Of a DNA stretch of 64,000 bases, positions 54,989-63,027 are shown one piece after another. Every line of letters begins with the position of its first letter. The first letter of the stretch is position 1. Position numbers and translations under genes: made by a program. This DNA comes from Reinekea forsetii (GTDB lineage: Bacteria; Pseudomonadota; Gammaproteobacteria; Pseudomonadales; Natronospirillaceae), in assembly GCF_002795845.1 (NCBI RefSeq), contig NZ_CP011797.1:3465001-3529000 (forward strand), read 5' to 3'. The notes under the pieces are model-generated. The model searched no databases. It was not told the DNA's origin and saw only the letters and a list, made by a program, of their open reading frames with translations.

Positions 54989-55345
54989 GCTGATGTGCCG
55001 GAGCGCCGATTAAACCTCTGTATGTCGACACAACTGACTCCGCTAGATGCCCACTGAGGTGGGGCCGCCCTATCACCCCGGCCGTGATCCTGGCGATCGC
55101 AGCCCTGCTGCTCGATGCACAAAGCCTGGTCAGGCAAAGCGACAGGCTGCATTCTTAACCCGCTTTTGAACCGACATCAACGCACCCTAAGAGGTCATAG
55201 GACTTGCCTTGGGACAATTTTGTCCTCAAAGTAGCCTCAAGCTCAATAATAATGGGGTGGTAGAGTTGGCACTGTTTTTTCTTGTATTTAAGCCTTAACA
55301 GGAGCGCCCGCTCTACTATAAAAACAATTATAAGAGTCTTTGAGT
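54989..55345. other. Regulatory region upstream of the DctB/DctD-like pair
   Basis: 357 bases, no gene. It carries the palindrome GGACAATTTTGTCC (55212-55225), a sigma54-like TGGCACTGTTTTTTCT (55267-55282) whose -12 has TC instead of GC, and a better sigma70 promoter next to the gene. Confidence 0.55.
55295..55322 (+). promoter_or_regulatory. Sigma70 promoter of the sensor-kinase gene
   Basis: TTAACA (55295-55300), 16-base spacer, TATAAA (55317-55322), about 24 bases before the ATG. The palindrome GAGCGCCCGCTC lies in the spacer and could be an operator. Confidence 0.55.
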
Positions 55346-57253
55346 ATGGCTAGACGTGATACATCGTGGCTAAAACATATCGGCATTGGCGGCAGGCTGT
55401 TCCTCGCCTTCGTGCTTATTTCGTCCATCACATTGCTGGCCAGTGCGCTCACCACCAATACCTACCTGCAACTGCGAGAACGCTTATTGCTGCTGAAACA
55501 TCAGGATATCCCTTGGTTGGATGCCGCGGCCAAGCTCAACGATAAAAGCCGCTTGATTGTCGCCACCGCCCCACTGTTAATGACCAGCGATTCGAATTTC
55601 TCACGTTTGCAAGCGATGCAAGAACTGAGCGTGGCAATTGACGAGATGGATAGCCTGATGCGCAGCTTGCCGGATTACAACAGCTACTTCCGCGAGCTAA
55701 TCGTACAGATTCACAATGGCTTAACCCTGCTAAATCAAAGTGTCGAACGCAGTGAGCAGATTCGCACGGAGCTTGATCAACAATCCCAATTACTCTATCC
55801 ACTCTTTCAGCCGTTAATTAGTGCTTTGGAACTAAAATCTGACTATGCCAAGGAGGAATCGATCGCCGGAGTGATCAACAGGCTTTATTATTTTTCGGCT
55901 TTGGTTGAAAAGGTGCGTAATGATTCCTCTTACAATGAGCTTGACTATACTTTCTTACGCCTGGAAGAATTTGGTGGTCAAATTGAGAAATTACTGACCA
56001 AGATCTCAACAACTTTTATCGCACCGGACATTCTGCAAAATATTCAGAAATTGCTCATCATCGGCTCGCGCCAGGGTAAGCTGTTTTTGTTAAAAAATGA
56101 GCAACTGGATCTGTTCTATCAACAGAGCTACTTACTGCAAAATAGCCAGGATCATATCCAACAGCTAGCGGCTCAGATTAACCGCTATACCAATCAGACC
56201 AATGACAGCATCAGCCGTTCACTGGTGAGTGCTATCGCTTCCATCGACCTGAGCATCCGCAGTATCTTGCTGCTGTCTTTGGCCAGCTTAGTGATCGCTG
56301 GATCTATCTCGTGGTTTTATGTGCGCCGTAACGTCTTACAACGAATTTTAGAACTGCAAAAAAACATGCGTGCCATTGCCTCGGCAAAACTCGACACGAA
56401 AATAAATATCCGCGGCGATGATGAAGTCTCGAGTATGGCGCGGGATTTAAAACACTTTCAACATATTGCCATTGAAGTGAAGCACACTAATCTCCAGCTG
56501 TCGGCGGAAATAAAGGAACGGATTGCCGCGGAGGCACAGTTGAAAGCGGCTCAAAATGAGCTTGTACAGGCTGGTAAATTGGCCGCCTTGGGTCAATTGA
56601 GCGTTGGCATAACGCATGAAATAAACCAACCCCTGACGGCGATTGCCAGCCACCTGCACACTGCCGGACGCCGCTTGGAGAAGCAACAAACCGAGCAAGC
56701 GGTTATGAGCCTGGATAAAATCAGGTCGTTACTGGATAAGGTTGCCGGCATCACTCGGCATTTAAAAGCCTTCGCGCGCGAGGCCGGCGCGGAACTCAGC
56801 CCGGTTGAGCTAGATGGGGTCATAAGGGATGCCGCAGACCTGATATCGAATCGGTTAAAAGAACAGCGTTGCGAACTTATTTATATCCCCGGTGCAAAGG
56901 GCCTGGCCGTCTTTGCCGAACCCATCCGTCTCGAACAGGTCCTGGTTAATCTGATGACCAATGCCATAGATGCTATGGAAAATTGTCGGACCCAGAGCTT
57001 AGAAATTCAGGTATCTGACCAAGGTGAGCAGGTTCAAATCGATGTCAAAGACAGCGGTATGGGTATTCCAGAAAACCAACTATCGCAAATTTTTGATCCT
57101 TTTTTTACCAAAAAAGAAGTTGGCAAAGGTCTTGGCCTGGGTCTATCCATTAGCTATAACATTATTCAAGATTTTGGCGGTCATATCCGAGTGCAATCGA
57201 CTGAAGATCTGGGTAGCTGCTTCACACTGATATTACAAAGGGCTGAACGCTAA
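55346..57253 (+). CDS. Membrane sensor histidine kinase, DctB/NtrB-like
   Basis: 635 residues from the ATG at 55346. Two membrane helices (about 15-37 and 300-325) enclose a helical periplasmic sensor of about 260 residues. A HAMP domain and coiled coil lead to HisKA with His424 in LSVGITHEINQPLTAIASH, then a HATPase with NLMTNAIDAME and DSGMGIPENQ, and GKGLGLGLSI. The HEINQPL type is that of DctB-like kinases paired with sigma54 activators, as found here: the stop TAA is directly followed by the ATG of the next gene. The stimulus is unknown; the sensor is not the PAS-type dicarboxylate sensor of DctB, and the neighbouring transporter suggests a phosphorus compound (inference). Confidence 0.85.
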   Translation: MARRDTSWLKHIGIGGRLFLAFVLISSITLLASALTTNTYLQLRERLLLLKHQDIPWLDAAAKLNDKSRLIVATAPLLMTSDSNFSRLQAMQELSVAIDEMDSLMRSLPDYNSYFRELIVQIHNGLTLLNQSVERSEQIRTELDQQSQLLYPLFQPLISALELKSDYAKEESIAGVINRLYYFSALVEKVRNDSSYNELDYTFLRLEEFGGQIEKLLTKISTTFIAPDILQNIQKLLIIGSRQGKLFLLKNEQLDLFYQQSYLLQNSQDHIQQLAAQINRYTNQTNDSISRSLVSAIASIDLSIRSILLLSLASLVIAGSISWFYVRRNVLQRILELQKNMRAIASAKLDTKINIRGDDEVSSMARDLKHFQHIAIEVKHTNLQLSAEIKERIAAEAQLKAAQNELVQAGKLAALGQLSVGITHEINQPLTAIASHLHTAGRRLEKQQTEQAVMSLDKIRSLLDKVAGITRHLKAFAREAGAELSPVELDGVIRDAADLISNRLKEQRCELIYIPGAKGLAVFAEPIRLEQVLVNLMTNAIDAMENCRTQSLEIQVSDQGEQVQIDVKDSGMGIPENQLSQIFDPFFTKKEVGKGLGLGLSISYNIIQDFGGHIRVQSTEDLGSCFTLILQRAER

Positions 57254-58606
57254 ATGCTGCATGACATTGAGATTATTATTATCGATGACGATCGGGAAAT
57301 CATCGAGGCACTCACTGAGATGCTCGAGCTGGAAGAGTTCCGCGTCAAAGGGTTTTTATCACCTGAAAAAGCCTTGTTAACCTTGGCAAAAAACAGTCCG
57401 GTTGTCATCTTGAGTGACGTCAAAATGCCACGAATGAACGGCCTAACACTGCTGAGTAAACTGCAACAGATAGACAGCGAAATTCCGGTGCTATTAATGA
57501 GTGGTCACGGGGATATTCCCATGGCCATCGAGGCGATGAATGAGGGCGCCTATGATTTTCTTGAGAAGCCGTTACAGCCGAAAAAATTATTAGGCCAATT
57601 ACAGCGCGCCGCCGAAAAACGTCGTCTGGTGATGGAAAATCGAAATCTGAAACAAGACATTCAGCAACACAGCGGGGTTGAAGCTTTTATCATGGGCGAA
57701 TCCGCAGCCATCAAAAATATTCGTCAGCAAGTGCTGGCACTGGCGCAGGCCAACGTCGACACCATCATCTATGGCGATACCGGCAGTGGTAAGGATGTGG
57801 TAGCCCGTGCTCTGCATCAGTTTAGTCAACGACATGAGAAACGCTTTATCGCCATCAACTGCGGTGGGGTCAGTGAGAGCCTGATTGAAAGTGAGCTCTT
57901 CGGTCATGAGGCCGGCTCCTTCACGGGAGCCATTAAACGTCACATTGGTAAGATTGAGGCGGCCGACGGTGGCACGCTGTTTCTCGATGAAATTGAGACC
58001 ATGCCCTTGCCCGTGCAAATCAAGCTGTTACGGGTGCTTCAGGACCGCGTAGTTGAGCGCGTCGGCAGTACCAAACCCATTCCCGTTAAGTTGACGGTGA
58101 TCGCTGCCAGTAAAGATGACCTGGCCCAGCTCGGTCAAGGTGGTCATTTCCGTAAAGATCTTTTTTACCGTTTAAACGTGGCCAGCATCACCATCCCACC
58201 CTTAAAGGATCGCCCGGAGGATGTTTTGCCACTGTTTCATCATTACGCGCGCAAGGCCAGTGTGCAATTCTCTCGGCCACAACCTGCGCTGAGTCAAGCC
58301 GAGGTTGCACACCTGCTACAACACGATTGGCCGGGTAATGTGCGGGAACTGAAGAACGCAGCGGACCGATTTGTCCTGGGCATTAGTGAAACCAAGTTGG
58401 CCGCGATGGTCACAGAAGAGGGCAGTTCAGGAAGCTATGACCAGCGGATGGAATTATACGAACGTCAGGTGCTCGAAGAAGGCTTAATCGCCGCTCAAGG
58501 CCAATTACATGAGGCGGCAGAGTTGCTGAATTTGACCCGAAAAACCCTATATCGGAAGCTCAAAAAACATCAGTTGGACAAACAGCTATTTAAAATTCCT
58601 GAGTAA
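57254..58606 (+). CDS. Sigma54-dependent response regulator, DctD/NtrC-like
   Basis: 450 residues. Receiver (about 5-120) with phospho-acceptor Asp55 in VILSDVKMPRMNG; AAA+ domain (about 143-380) with Walker A GDTGSGKD (174-181), sigma54 contact loop GSFTGA (221-226; the usual GAFTGA with Ala to Ser) and Walker B TLFLDE; Fis-type helix-turn-helix at the end (about 408-447, AAELLNLTRKTLYRKLKK). Phosphorylated by the preceding kinase, it should remodel sigma54-RNA polymerase. A sigma54-type promoter 114 bases after its stop, in front of the phnD-like gene, is the obvious target. Confidence 0.88.
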   Translation: MLHDIEIIIIDDDREIIEALTEMLELEEFRVKGFLSPEKALLTLAKNSPVVILSDVKMPRMNGLTLLSKLQQIDSEIPVLLMSGHGDIPMAIEAMNEGAYDFLEKPLQPKKLLGQLQRAAEKRRLVMENRNLKQDIQQHSGVEAFIMGESAAIKNIRQQVLALAQANVDTIIYGDTGSGKDVVARALHQFSQRHEKRFIAINCGGVSESLIESELFGHEAGSFTGAIKRHIGKIEAADGGTLFLDEIETMPLPVQIKLLRVLQDRVVERVGSTKPIPVKLTVIAASKDDLAQLGQGGHFRKDLFYRLNVASITIPPLKDRPEDVLPLFHHYARKASVQFSRPQPALSQAEVAHLLQHDWPGNVRELKNAADRFVLGISETKLAAMVTEEGSSGSYDQRMELYERQVLEEGLIAAQGQLHEAAELLNLTRKTLYRKLKKHQLDKQLFKIPE

Positions 58607-58719
58607 AAGGGACACATCCGTCTTATTGGTCATGTCGGCATGGGTCAGACCTGTCTTTTTTAGACAAAAAGGACCTAAAAATAAACCTAACCCGTTGATA
58701 AGTATGGATAAACAATAGA

Positions 58720-58735
58720 TGGCGTCGTTTTTGCT
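58720..58735 (+). promoter_or_regulatory. Sigma54 promoter of the phn-like operon
   Basis: TGGCGTCGTTTTTGCT: -24 TGGC, -12 TTGCT with the invariant GG and GC at the correct 12-base spacing and a T-rich spacer. It lies 100 bases before the phnD-like start. Dyads TGTCT-N5-AGACA (58652-58666) and GGTCAGACC (58643-58651), 55-75 bases further up, are candidate activator sites. Confidence 0.75.
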
Positions 58736-58834
58736 AACTCTCTGATAAGGCCATTTTTGCCTGACTGGACCGAATTTCGAATCATCCCAGATTGGGACGA
58801 TCACCAAACAAAAATAAGAAATAGGAACTAACTA

Positions 58835-59872
58835 ATGCAAAAGACCCTTCTTACCACCCTGTTACTGTCCACTTCATTACTCTTTAGTGCCAGCGCTGCG
58901 CTGGCCGATGACTGCGGCAACCGCGGTGTTTTGGATGAAAAGTTCTGCGACGAGAACAATGATATGGTCGCAGACTCCCCTAAAGATCCGGCCGATTGGC
59001 GAGATCCAAACACTCTGGTCTTCACCTATACACCCGTTGAAGATCCAGCGGTCTATAAGGACGCCTTTTTTGAATTCCAACAACACCTCAGTGCCGTAAC
59101 CGGCAAAAAAGTGGTCTACTATACTGTGCATTCCAATGCTGCTGAAGTTGAAGCGATCCGCTCCGGCCGTCTGCACATCGCCGGATTCTCCACGGGTCCT
59201 ACCGGTTATGCTGTAAACCTGGGTGGCTATGTGCCCATCGCCGTTAAAGGCACCGTTGATTCGTTCCAGGGCTATAACCTGATCGCCATTACTCGTAAAG
59301 ACAGCGACATCCGCACCATGGCCGACCTAAAAGGCAAGATGGTCGCTCATACATCCGCCTCCTCCAACTCGGGTAACTTGGCGCCACGTGCTCTGTTTCC
59401 TGCATTGGGCCTAACACCTGACGTCGACTACACCGTTAAATATTCAGGCAAGCATGACCAGTCCATTATGGGTGTTTTGGCAGGAGACTATGATGCAGCG
59501 CCGGTAGCCTCTGACGTATTTAGCCGTATGGCCAGTGCAGGTCGAATCAACGCAGATGACTTTCGCATTCTCTATACCAGCCCACGCTTCCCAACCTCTG
59601 CGTTTGGTTATGCGCACGACTTACACCCGGATCTAGTAGCGAAAATCAATGAAGCCTTCTTCTCATTTAGATTTTCGGCAAAAATGAGCGAGACCTTTGG
59701 CGGCGCAGATCGTTTTTACCCAGTCACCTTTAAAGACGACTGGAAAGTGATTCGTGATATTGCCCATGCCACCGGTACCGCCTACACCAAGCAGGGCCTG
59801 AAACAGCTGGCTGAAAAAGATGCCGCCAAGGCTGCAAAAAGTGCTGCCGCGGCCGCCGCGAAAGCCAACTAG
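58835..59872 (+). CDS. phnD: PhnD-like phosphate/phosphonate-type substrate-binding protein
   Basis: 345 residues with a signal peptide (MQKTLLTTLLLSTSLLFSASAALA). The mature protein is a PhnD-family periplasmic binding protein: LVFTYTPVEDPAVYKDAF, HIAGFSTGPTGYAVN, and the SNSGNLAPRALF segment whose Ser/Thr cluster binds the phosphoryl group in relatives. A CGNRGVLDEKFCDENNDMVAD stretch near the N-terminus, cut here into its parts CGNRG and DENNDMVAD, holds two cysteines (likely disulfide) and a calcium-loop-like run. The C-terminus is an unusual Ala/Lys tail. Phosphonate, phosphite or a phosphoester are all possible ligands. AGGA lies eight bases before the ATG. Confidence 0.85.
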   Translation: MQKTLLTTLLLSTSLLFSASAALADDCGNRGVLDEKFCDENNDMVADSPKDPADWRDPNTLVFTYTPVEDPAVYKDAFFEFQQHLSAVTGKKVVYYTVHSNAAEVEAIRSGRLHIAGFSTGPTGYAVNLGGYVPIAVKGTVDSFQGYNLIAITRKDSDIRTMADLKGKMVAHTSASSNSGNLAPRALFPALGLTPDVDYTVKYSGKHDQSIMGVLAGDYDAAPVASDVFSRMASAGRINADDFRILYTSPRFPTSAFGYAHDLHPDLVAKINEAFFSFRFSAKMSETFGGADRFYPVTFKDDWKVIRDIAHATGTAYTKQGLKQLAEKDAAKAAKSAAAAAAKAN

Positions 59873-59881
59873 TGAGACCAT

Positions 59882-59973
59882 GAGCGTCATAGTCTATGAC
59901 GCTCTCTCGACGCTGACACTCAGCGTCAACTACCCATCCGTATGCACTCGCGCAGCGCCCCTTCATAGGGCGC
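59882..59973 (+). other. Three tandem hairpins in the phnD-phnC spacer
   Basis: GAGCGTCATAG (59882-59892) / CTATGACGCTC (59894-59904); GACGCTGA (59909-59916) / TCAGCGTC (59920-59927); GCGCCC (59955-59960) / GGGCGC (59968-59973). None is followed by a T run. Such structures after a binding-protein gene commonly protect its mRNA and lower downstream expression. The first two share GACGCT/AGCGTC arms and could pair alternatively. Confidence 0.7.
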
Positions 59974-60006
59974 GGCCGAGCTAAACAATCGTTGCAGGAA
60001 ATGATT

Positions 60007-60792
60007 ATGACATCTGCTCAAGTCAATATTGAGACCGCGCCCTTTCTGGAAATAAAGGGTTTGGAAAAGGCCTACACACCGGGCAATTTGATCCTAAAAG
60101 GCATTGATATCAGCATTGTTGAATCGGGTATCGTGGCCATCATTGGCCCATCCGGCACCGGAAAAAGTACGTTACTGCGTTGTATTAATCGCTTAATTGA
60201 TCCGACCGCAGGGCAAATAATTTTTGATAACATGGATCTGTGTAAAGCCAGGGGCCAACAACTTCGCAAGCTGCGGCGTCAAGTCGGCATGGTATTCCAA
60301 GAATACAATCTGGTTGAGCGCCTCACCGTCATTGAGAATGTGCTCACCGGACGCTTAGGGTATATGTCGTCGTTGGCGGCCTGGCGGCGTAAGTTCAGTC
60401 AACAAGACATCAACACCGCATTCGAACTGCTCGATGCCGTGGGCTTGACTGAACACGCCAAAAAACGTGCCGATAGCCTGTCTGGCGGGCAGCGACAGCG
60501 CGTTGGTATCGCGCGCGCGGTGATGCAGAACCCACGAATTTTATTAGCAGATGAACCGACCTCCTCGCTCGATCCTAAGACCGCGGTGGAGATCATGGAA
60601 TTACTGGAACGGTTCGCGCAGCAAAAAAACATTCCCGCCTTAGTAAACATCCACGACGTGTCCCTGGCGAGCCGATTTGCCAAACGCATTATCGGCATGA
60701 GTGACGGCAAGATTGTCTACGACGGCAGTCCGGATGGTATTACCGATGATCACCTGAAGCAGATTTATGGAGGTGAGTCATGGCTGGTTTAG
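60007..60792 (+). CDS. phnC: PhnC-like ABC transporter ATPase
   Basis: 261 residues from the ATG at 60007 (AGGAA six bases upstream; the ATG at 60001 and TTG at 59992 are less well placed). Complete ABC ATPase: Walker [10 protein letters not shown] (47-55), Q-loop VFQEYNLV, signature [14 protein letters not shown] (158-171), Walker [13 protein letters not shown] and H-loop VNIHDVSLA. The [21 protein letters not shown] region is characteristic of PhnC. It powers the two PhnE-like permeases. The end overlaps the next start by 13 bases. Confidence 0.93.
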   Translation: MTSAQVNIETAPFLEIKGLEKAYTPGNLILKGIDISIVESGIVAIIGPSGTGKSTLLRCINRLIDPTAGQIIFDNMDLCKARGQQLRKLRRQVGMVFQEYNLVERLTVIENVLTGRLGYMSSLAAWRRKFSQQDINTAFELLDAVGLTEHAKKRADSLSGGQRQRVGIARAVMQNPRILLADEPTSSLDPKTAVEIMELLERFAQQKNIPALVNIHDVSLASRFAKRIIGMSDGKIVYDGSPDGITDDHLKQIYGGESWLV

Positions 60793-61580
60793 AATCTACC
60801 GACGCTCAATACCGACAAAATCCGTTCAAACGTAACTGGCTGGTGACCGGCTCATGGTTAGTCTTGGCCGGCTATTTGGTATTTTCTTTTAATGCCATGG
60901 GCCTAACGTGGGATCGCTTTATTCATGGTCTGGGCATCGCGGACCAATTGATGGCGCGCATGTTTCCACCCAATTTTAGTCGCTGGGAACTGCTCTTAAG
61001 TGGCCTCGCAGAAAGCATGGAAATTGCCATCATTGCCAGCGTAGTGGGTATTCTTTTGTCCTTGTTTTTTGGCCTGTTCGCGGCGCGCAATTTGATGCCC
61101 AATTGGGTTACCGTGCCGATGCGCGGCTTTATCGCCCTATGTCGTACTTTTCACCCGGTGATTATCGCCATCCTGTTTGTGAAGAGCGTTGGGTTCGGCG
61201 CCTTGGCCGGCATTTTGACGTTAATTGTGGCCTCCATCGGATTTATCGCCAAGTTATTCGCCGAGGCGATTGAAGAGATTTCCTTAAAGCAGGTGGAAGC
61301 GATTCGCGCCACTGGCGCCGGCTTTGTCAGCCTTATTTTGTTTTCGGTTATGCCCCAGGTGTTTTCCCGGTTTATTGGTTTTTCGACCTATCAGCTGGAT
61401 TCCAACCTGCGAAATTCCACCATGGTCGGCATCGTAGGTGCAGGTGGATTGGGCGGAACGCTGTTCTCGGCTTTTCAGCGCTTCGATTACGATTTTGTGG
61501 CTGCAATTCTGATGAGTATTATCGCGTTAATCATGTTGGGTGAAGCACTATCCAATGTGGTGCGTCGAATCTTTAATTAA
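60780..61580 (+). CDS. phnE: PhnE-like ABC transporter permease 1
   Basis: 266 residues, about six membrane helices. The permease EAA-type loop reads [20 protein letters not shown], and the family end [20 protein letters not shown] is clear. A GGAGG site lies inside the phnC end. It probably forms a heterodimer with the second permease. Confidence 0.92.
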   Translation: MAGLESTDAQYRQNPFKRNWLVTGSWLVLAGYLVFSFNAMGLTWDRFIHGLGIADQLMARMFPPNFSRWELLLSGLAESMEIAIIASVVGILLSLFFGLFAARNLMPNWVTVPMRGFIALCRTFHPVIIAILFVKSVGFGALAGILTLIVASIGFIAKLFAEAIEEISLKQVEAIRATGAGFVSLILFSVMPQVFSRFIGFSTYQLDSNLRNSTMVGIVGAGGLGGTLFSAFQRFDYDFVAAILMSIIALIMLGEALSNVVRRIFN

Positions 61581-61599
61581 TCGAGTGGAGACTGATCAA

Positions 61600-62397
61600 A
61601 TGAACACCGTAAATTACCACTGGCAACGCTTCACTCTGACTCAGAAGCTATCGCGCTACGCGGTCTATCTGGTCTTGGTCATGGCTTTGGTGCTGTCCAT
61701 TCAAACCGTTGAAGTCATTCCGGAATTTTTCTTTGATGCGCCAGAGCAGATGGCCGATCTGTTTACTCGTATGTGGCCAATCGATTTCGCCTACTATCCA
61801 ATTAGCGTGCACGGCGCGATGATTGAAACGCTCAATATAGCCACCCTTGGCACCCTGTTAACCCTGATCTTCGCTGTGCCGCTCGCCCTTATGAATGCCA
61901 ACAACGTGGTGGCGTCCGCTTGGAGCCAGTGGATAGCCCGATTCTTTCTGGTCTCGTCTCGATCCGTTAACTCGCTCGTTTGGGCCTTACTGTTCGTGGC
62001 GATCTTTGGTCCCGGCATTATTGCCGGCGTCTTGGCGATAGCCTTTCGCTCGGTTGGCTTTGTCGGAAAACTCTTGGGAGAAGCCATCGAAAATATCAAT
62101 ATGGGTCCTGTTGAGGCCATCCAGGCAACTGGTGCACCCTGGCTGTCGGTCTTGATGAAGGGCTACTGGCCGCAAGTCATGCCTGCCTTTTTCAGCATCA
62201 TCTTGTTTCGCTGGGATATAAATGTGCGCGAATCGGCCGTATTGGGCCTGGTCGGTGCCGGCGGTATTGGTGTGGTCATCAATGACGCGATGAATTTGTT
62301 TGAGTGGCAACGCGTATCGATAGCCTTACTGGCCATCTTTGTCGTCGTTATTTTGGCTGAAATAGTGGTGGTCAACATTCGCAAGCGGTTAATCTAA
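61600..62397 (+). CDS. phnE: PhnE-like ABC transporter permease 2
   Basis: 265 residues from the ATG at 61600 (GTGGAG nine bases upstream; the frame extends back to 61540 within the first permease gene). The coupling loop EAIENINMGPVEAIQATGAP and the segment VRESAVLGLVGAGGIGVV match permease 1, so the two are paralogues. Tandem phnE genes are known from several phn operons. Confidence 0.92.
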   Translation: MNTVNYHWQRFTLTQKLSRYAVYLVLVMALVLSIQTVEVIPEFFFDAPEQMADLFTRMWPIDFAYYPISVHGAMIETLNIATLGTLLTLIFAVPLALMNANNVVASAWSQWIARFFLVSSRSVNSLVWALLFVAIFGPGIIAGVLAIAFRSVGFVGKLLGEAIENINMGPVEAIQATGAPWLSVLMKGYWPQVMPAFFSIILFRWDINVRESAVLGLVGAGGIGVVINDAMNLFEWQRVSIALLAIFVVVILAEIVVVNIRKRLI

Positions 62398-62403
62398 TTG
62401 CCT

Positions 62404-63027
62404 ATGAAAACCTTCAAAAACCACTACTTGATAATGCGTCATGGTGAAAGCGAGGCCAATGTGGCTGGCTTGATCGTCAGCGATCCGGCCATCGGGTGCA
62501 CCCGCTTTGGTCTTTCAGCACCGGGGCGGCAGCAGGTTGGTGCCGCCGCGAGCGGATACGCGGGAAAACCCATCAGTGCGATTATCTGTTCCGATTTTTT
62601 AAGAACCAGCCAAACCGCCAAGCTATTTGCAGACACCCTGGCGTTGCCAACGCCACAGTCTAACATCGGCCTACGGGAACGCTTCTTTGGCGCCTGGGAA
62701 GGCAAGTCCGATAGCAACTACCCTGCCATCTGGGCTCTAGATCGGGAGCCGGCGCTGCAAAGGTCCGCCGGAATTGAAACCGTAGAGCAAGTTCGTCAAC
62801 GCGGGCTCGGGGTCATCGAAGAACTCGAACAACACTATCAGCATGAGGTGATATTGCTGGTTGCGCACGGCGATCTATTGCAAATATTATTGACCGCTTT
62901 CGTTGGCAAGCCTGCGCATCAGCATCGCACCTTAGCGCATCACCATCAGGCGGAAATTAAACCCTTAATTGCTTCTGGCCAGGAGTACCCCGGGCCATTA
63001 CTCGAGTGTTCGCGTAGCGCAAACTAG
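62404..63027 (+). CDS. Histidine phosphatase-family protein, last gene of the phn-like operon
   Basis: 207 residues from the ATG at 62404. Branch 1 histidine phosphatase (phosphoglycerate-mutase-like): catalytic LIMRHGESEANV, SDFLRTSQTAKLF, ERFFGAWEG and the second His in LLVAHGDLLQI. No signal peptide, so it acts in the cytoplasm, six bases after the permease stop. This position suggests that the operon imports a phosphoester, which the enzyme then dephosphorylates (inference). True phosphoglycerate mutase activity is unlikely from context. Its stop shares CTAG with the convergent regulator gene. Confidence 0.85.
   Translation: MKTFKNHYLIMRHGESEANVAGLIVSDPAIGCTRFGLSAPGRQQVGAAASGYAGKPISAIICSDFLRTSQTAKLFADTLALPTPQSNIGLRERFFGAWEGKSDSNYPAIWALDREPALQRSAGIETVEQVRQRGLGVIEELEQHYQHEVILLVAHGDLLQILLTAFVGKPAHQHRTLAHHHQAEIKPLIASGQEYPGPLLECSRSAN

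Noticed and set aside
55267-55282. Second sigma54 promoter, before the kinase gene
   Set aside because: TGGCAC is perfect but the essential GC of the -12 element is TC; a normal sigma70 promoter lies closer to the gene.
58607-58834. Pho box upstream of the phnD-like gene
   Set aside because: No pair of CTGTCAT-like repeats with 11-base spacing; the GGTCA copies present are 15 bases apart.
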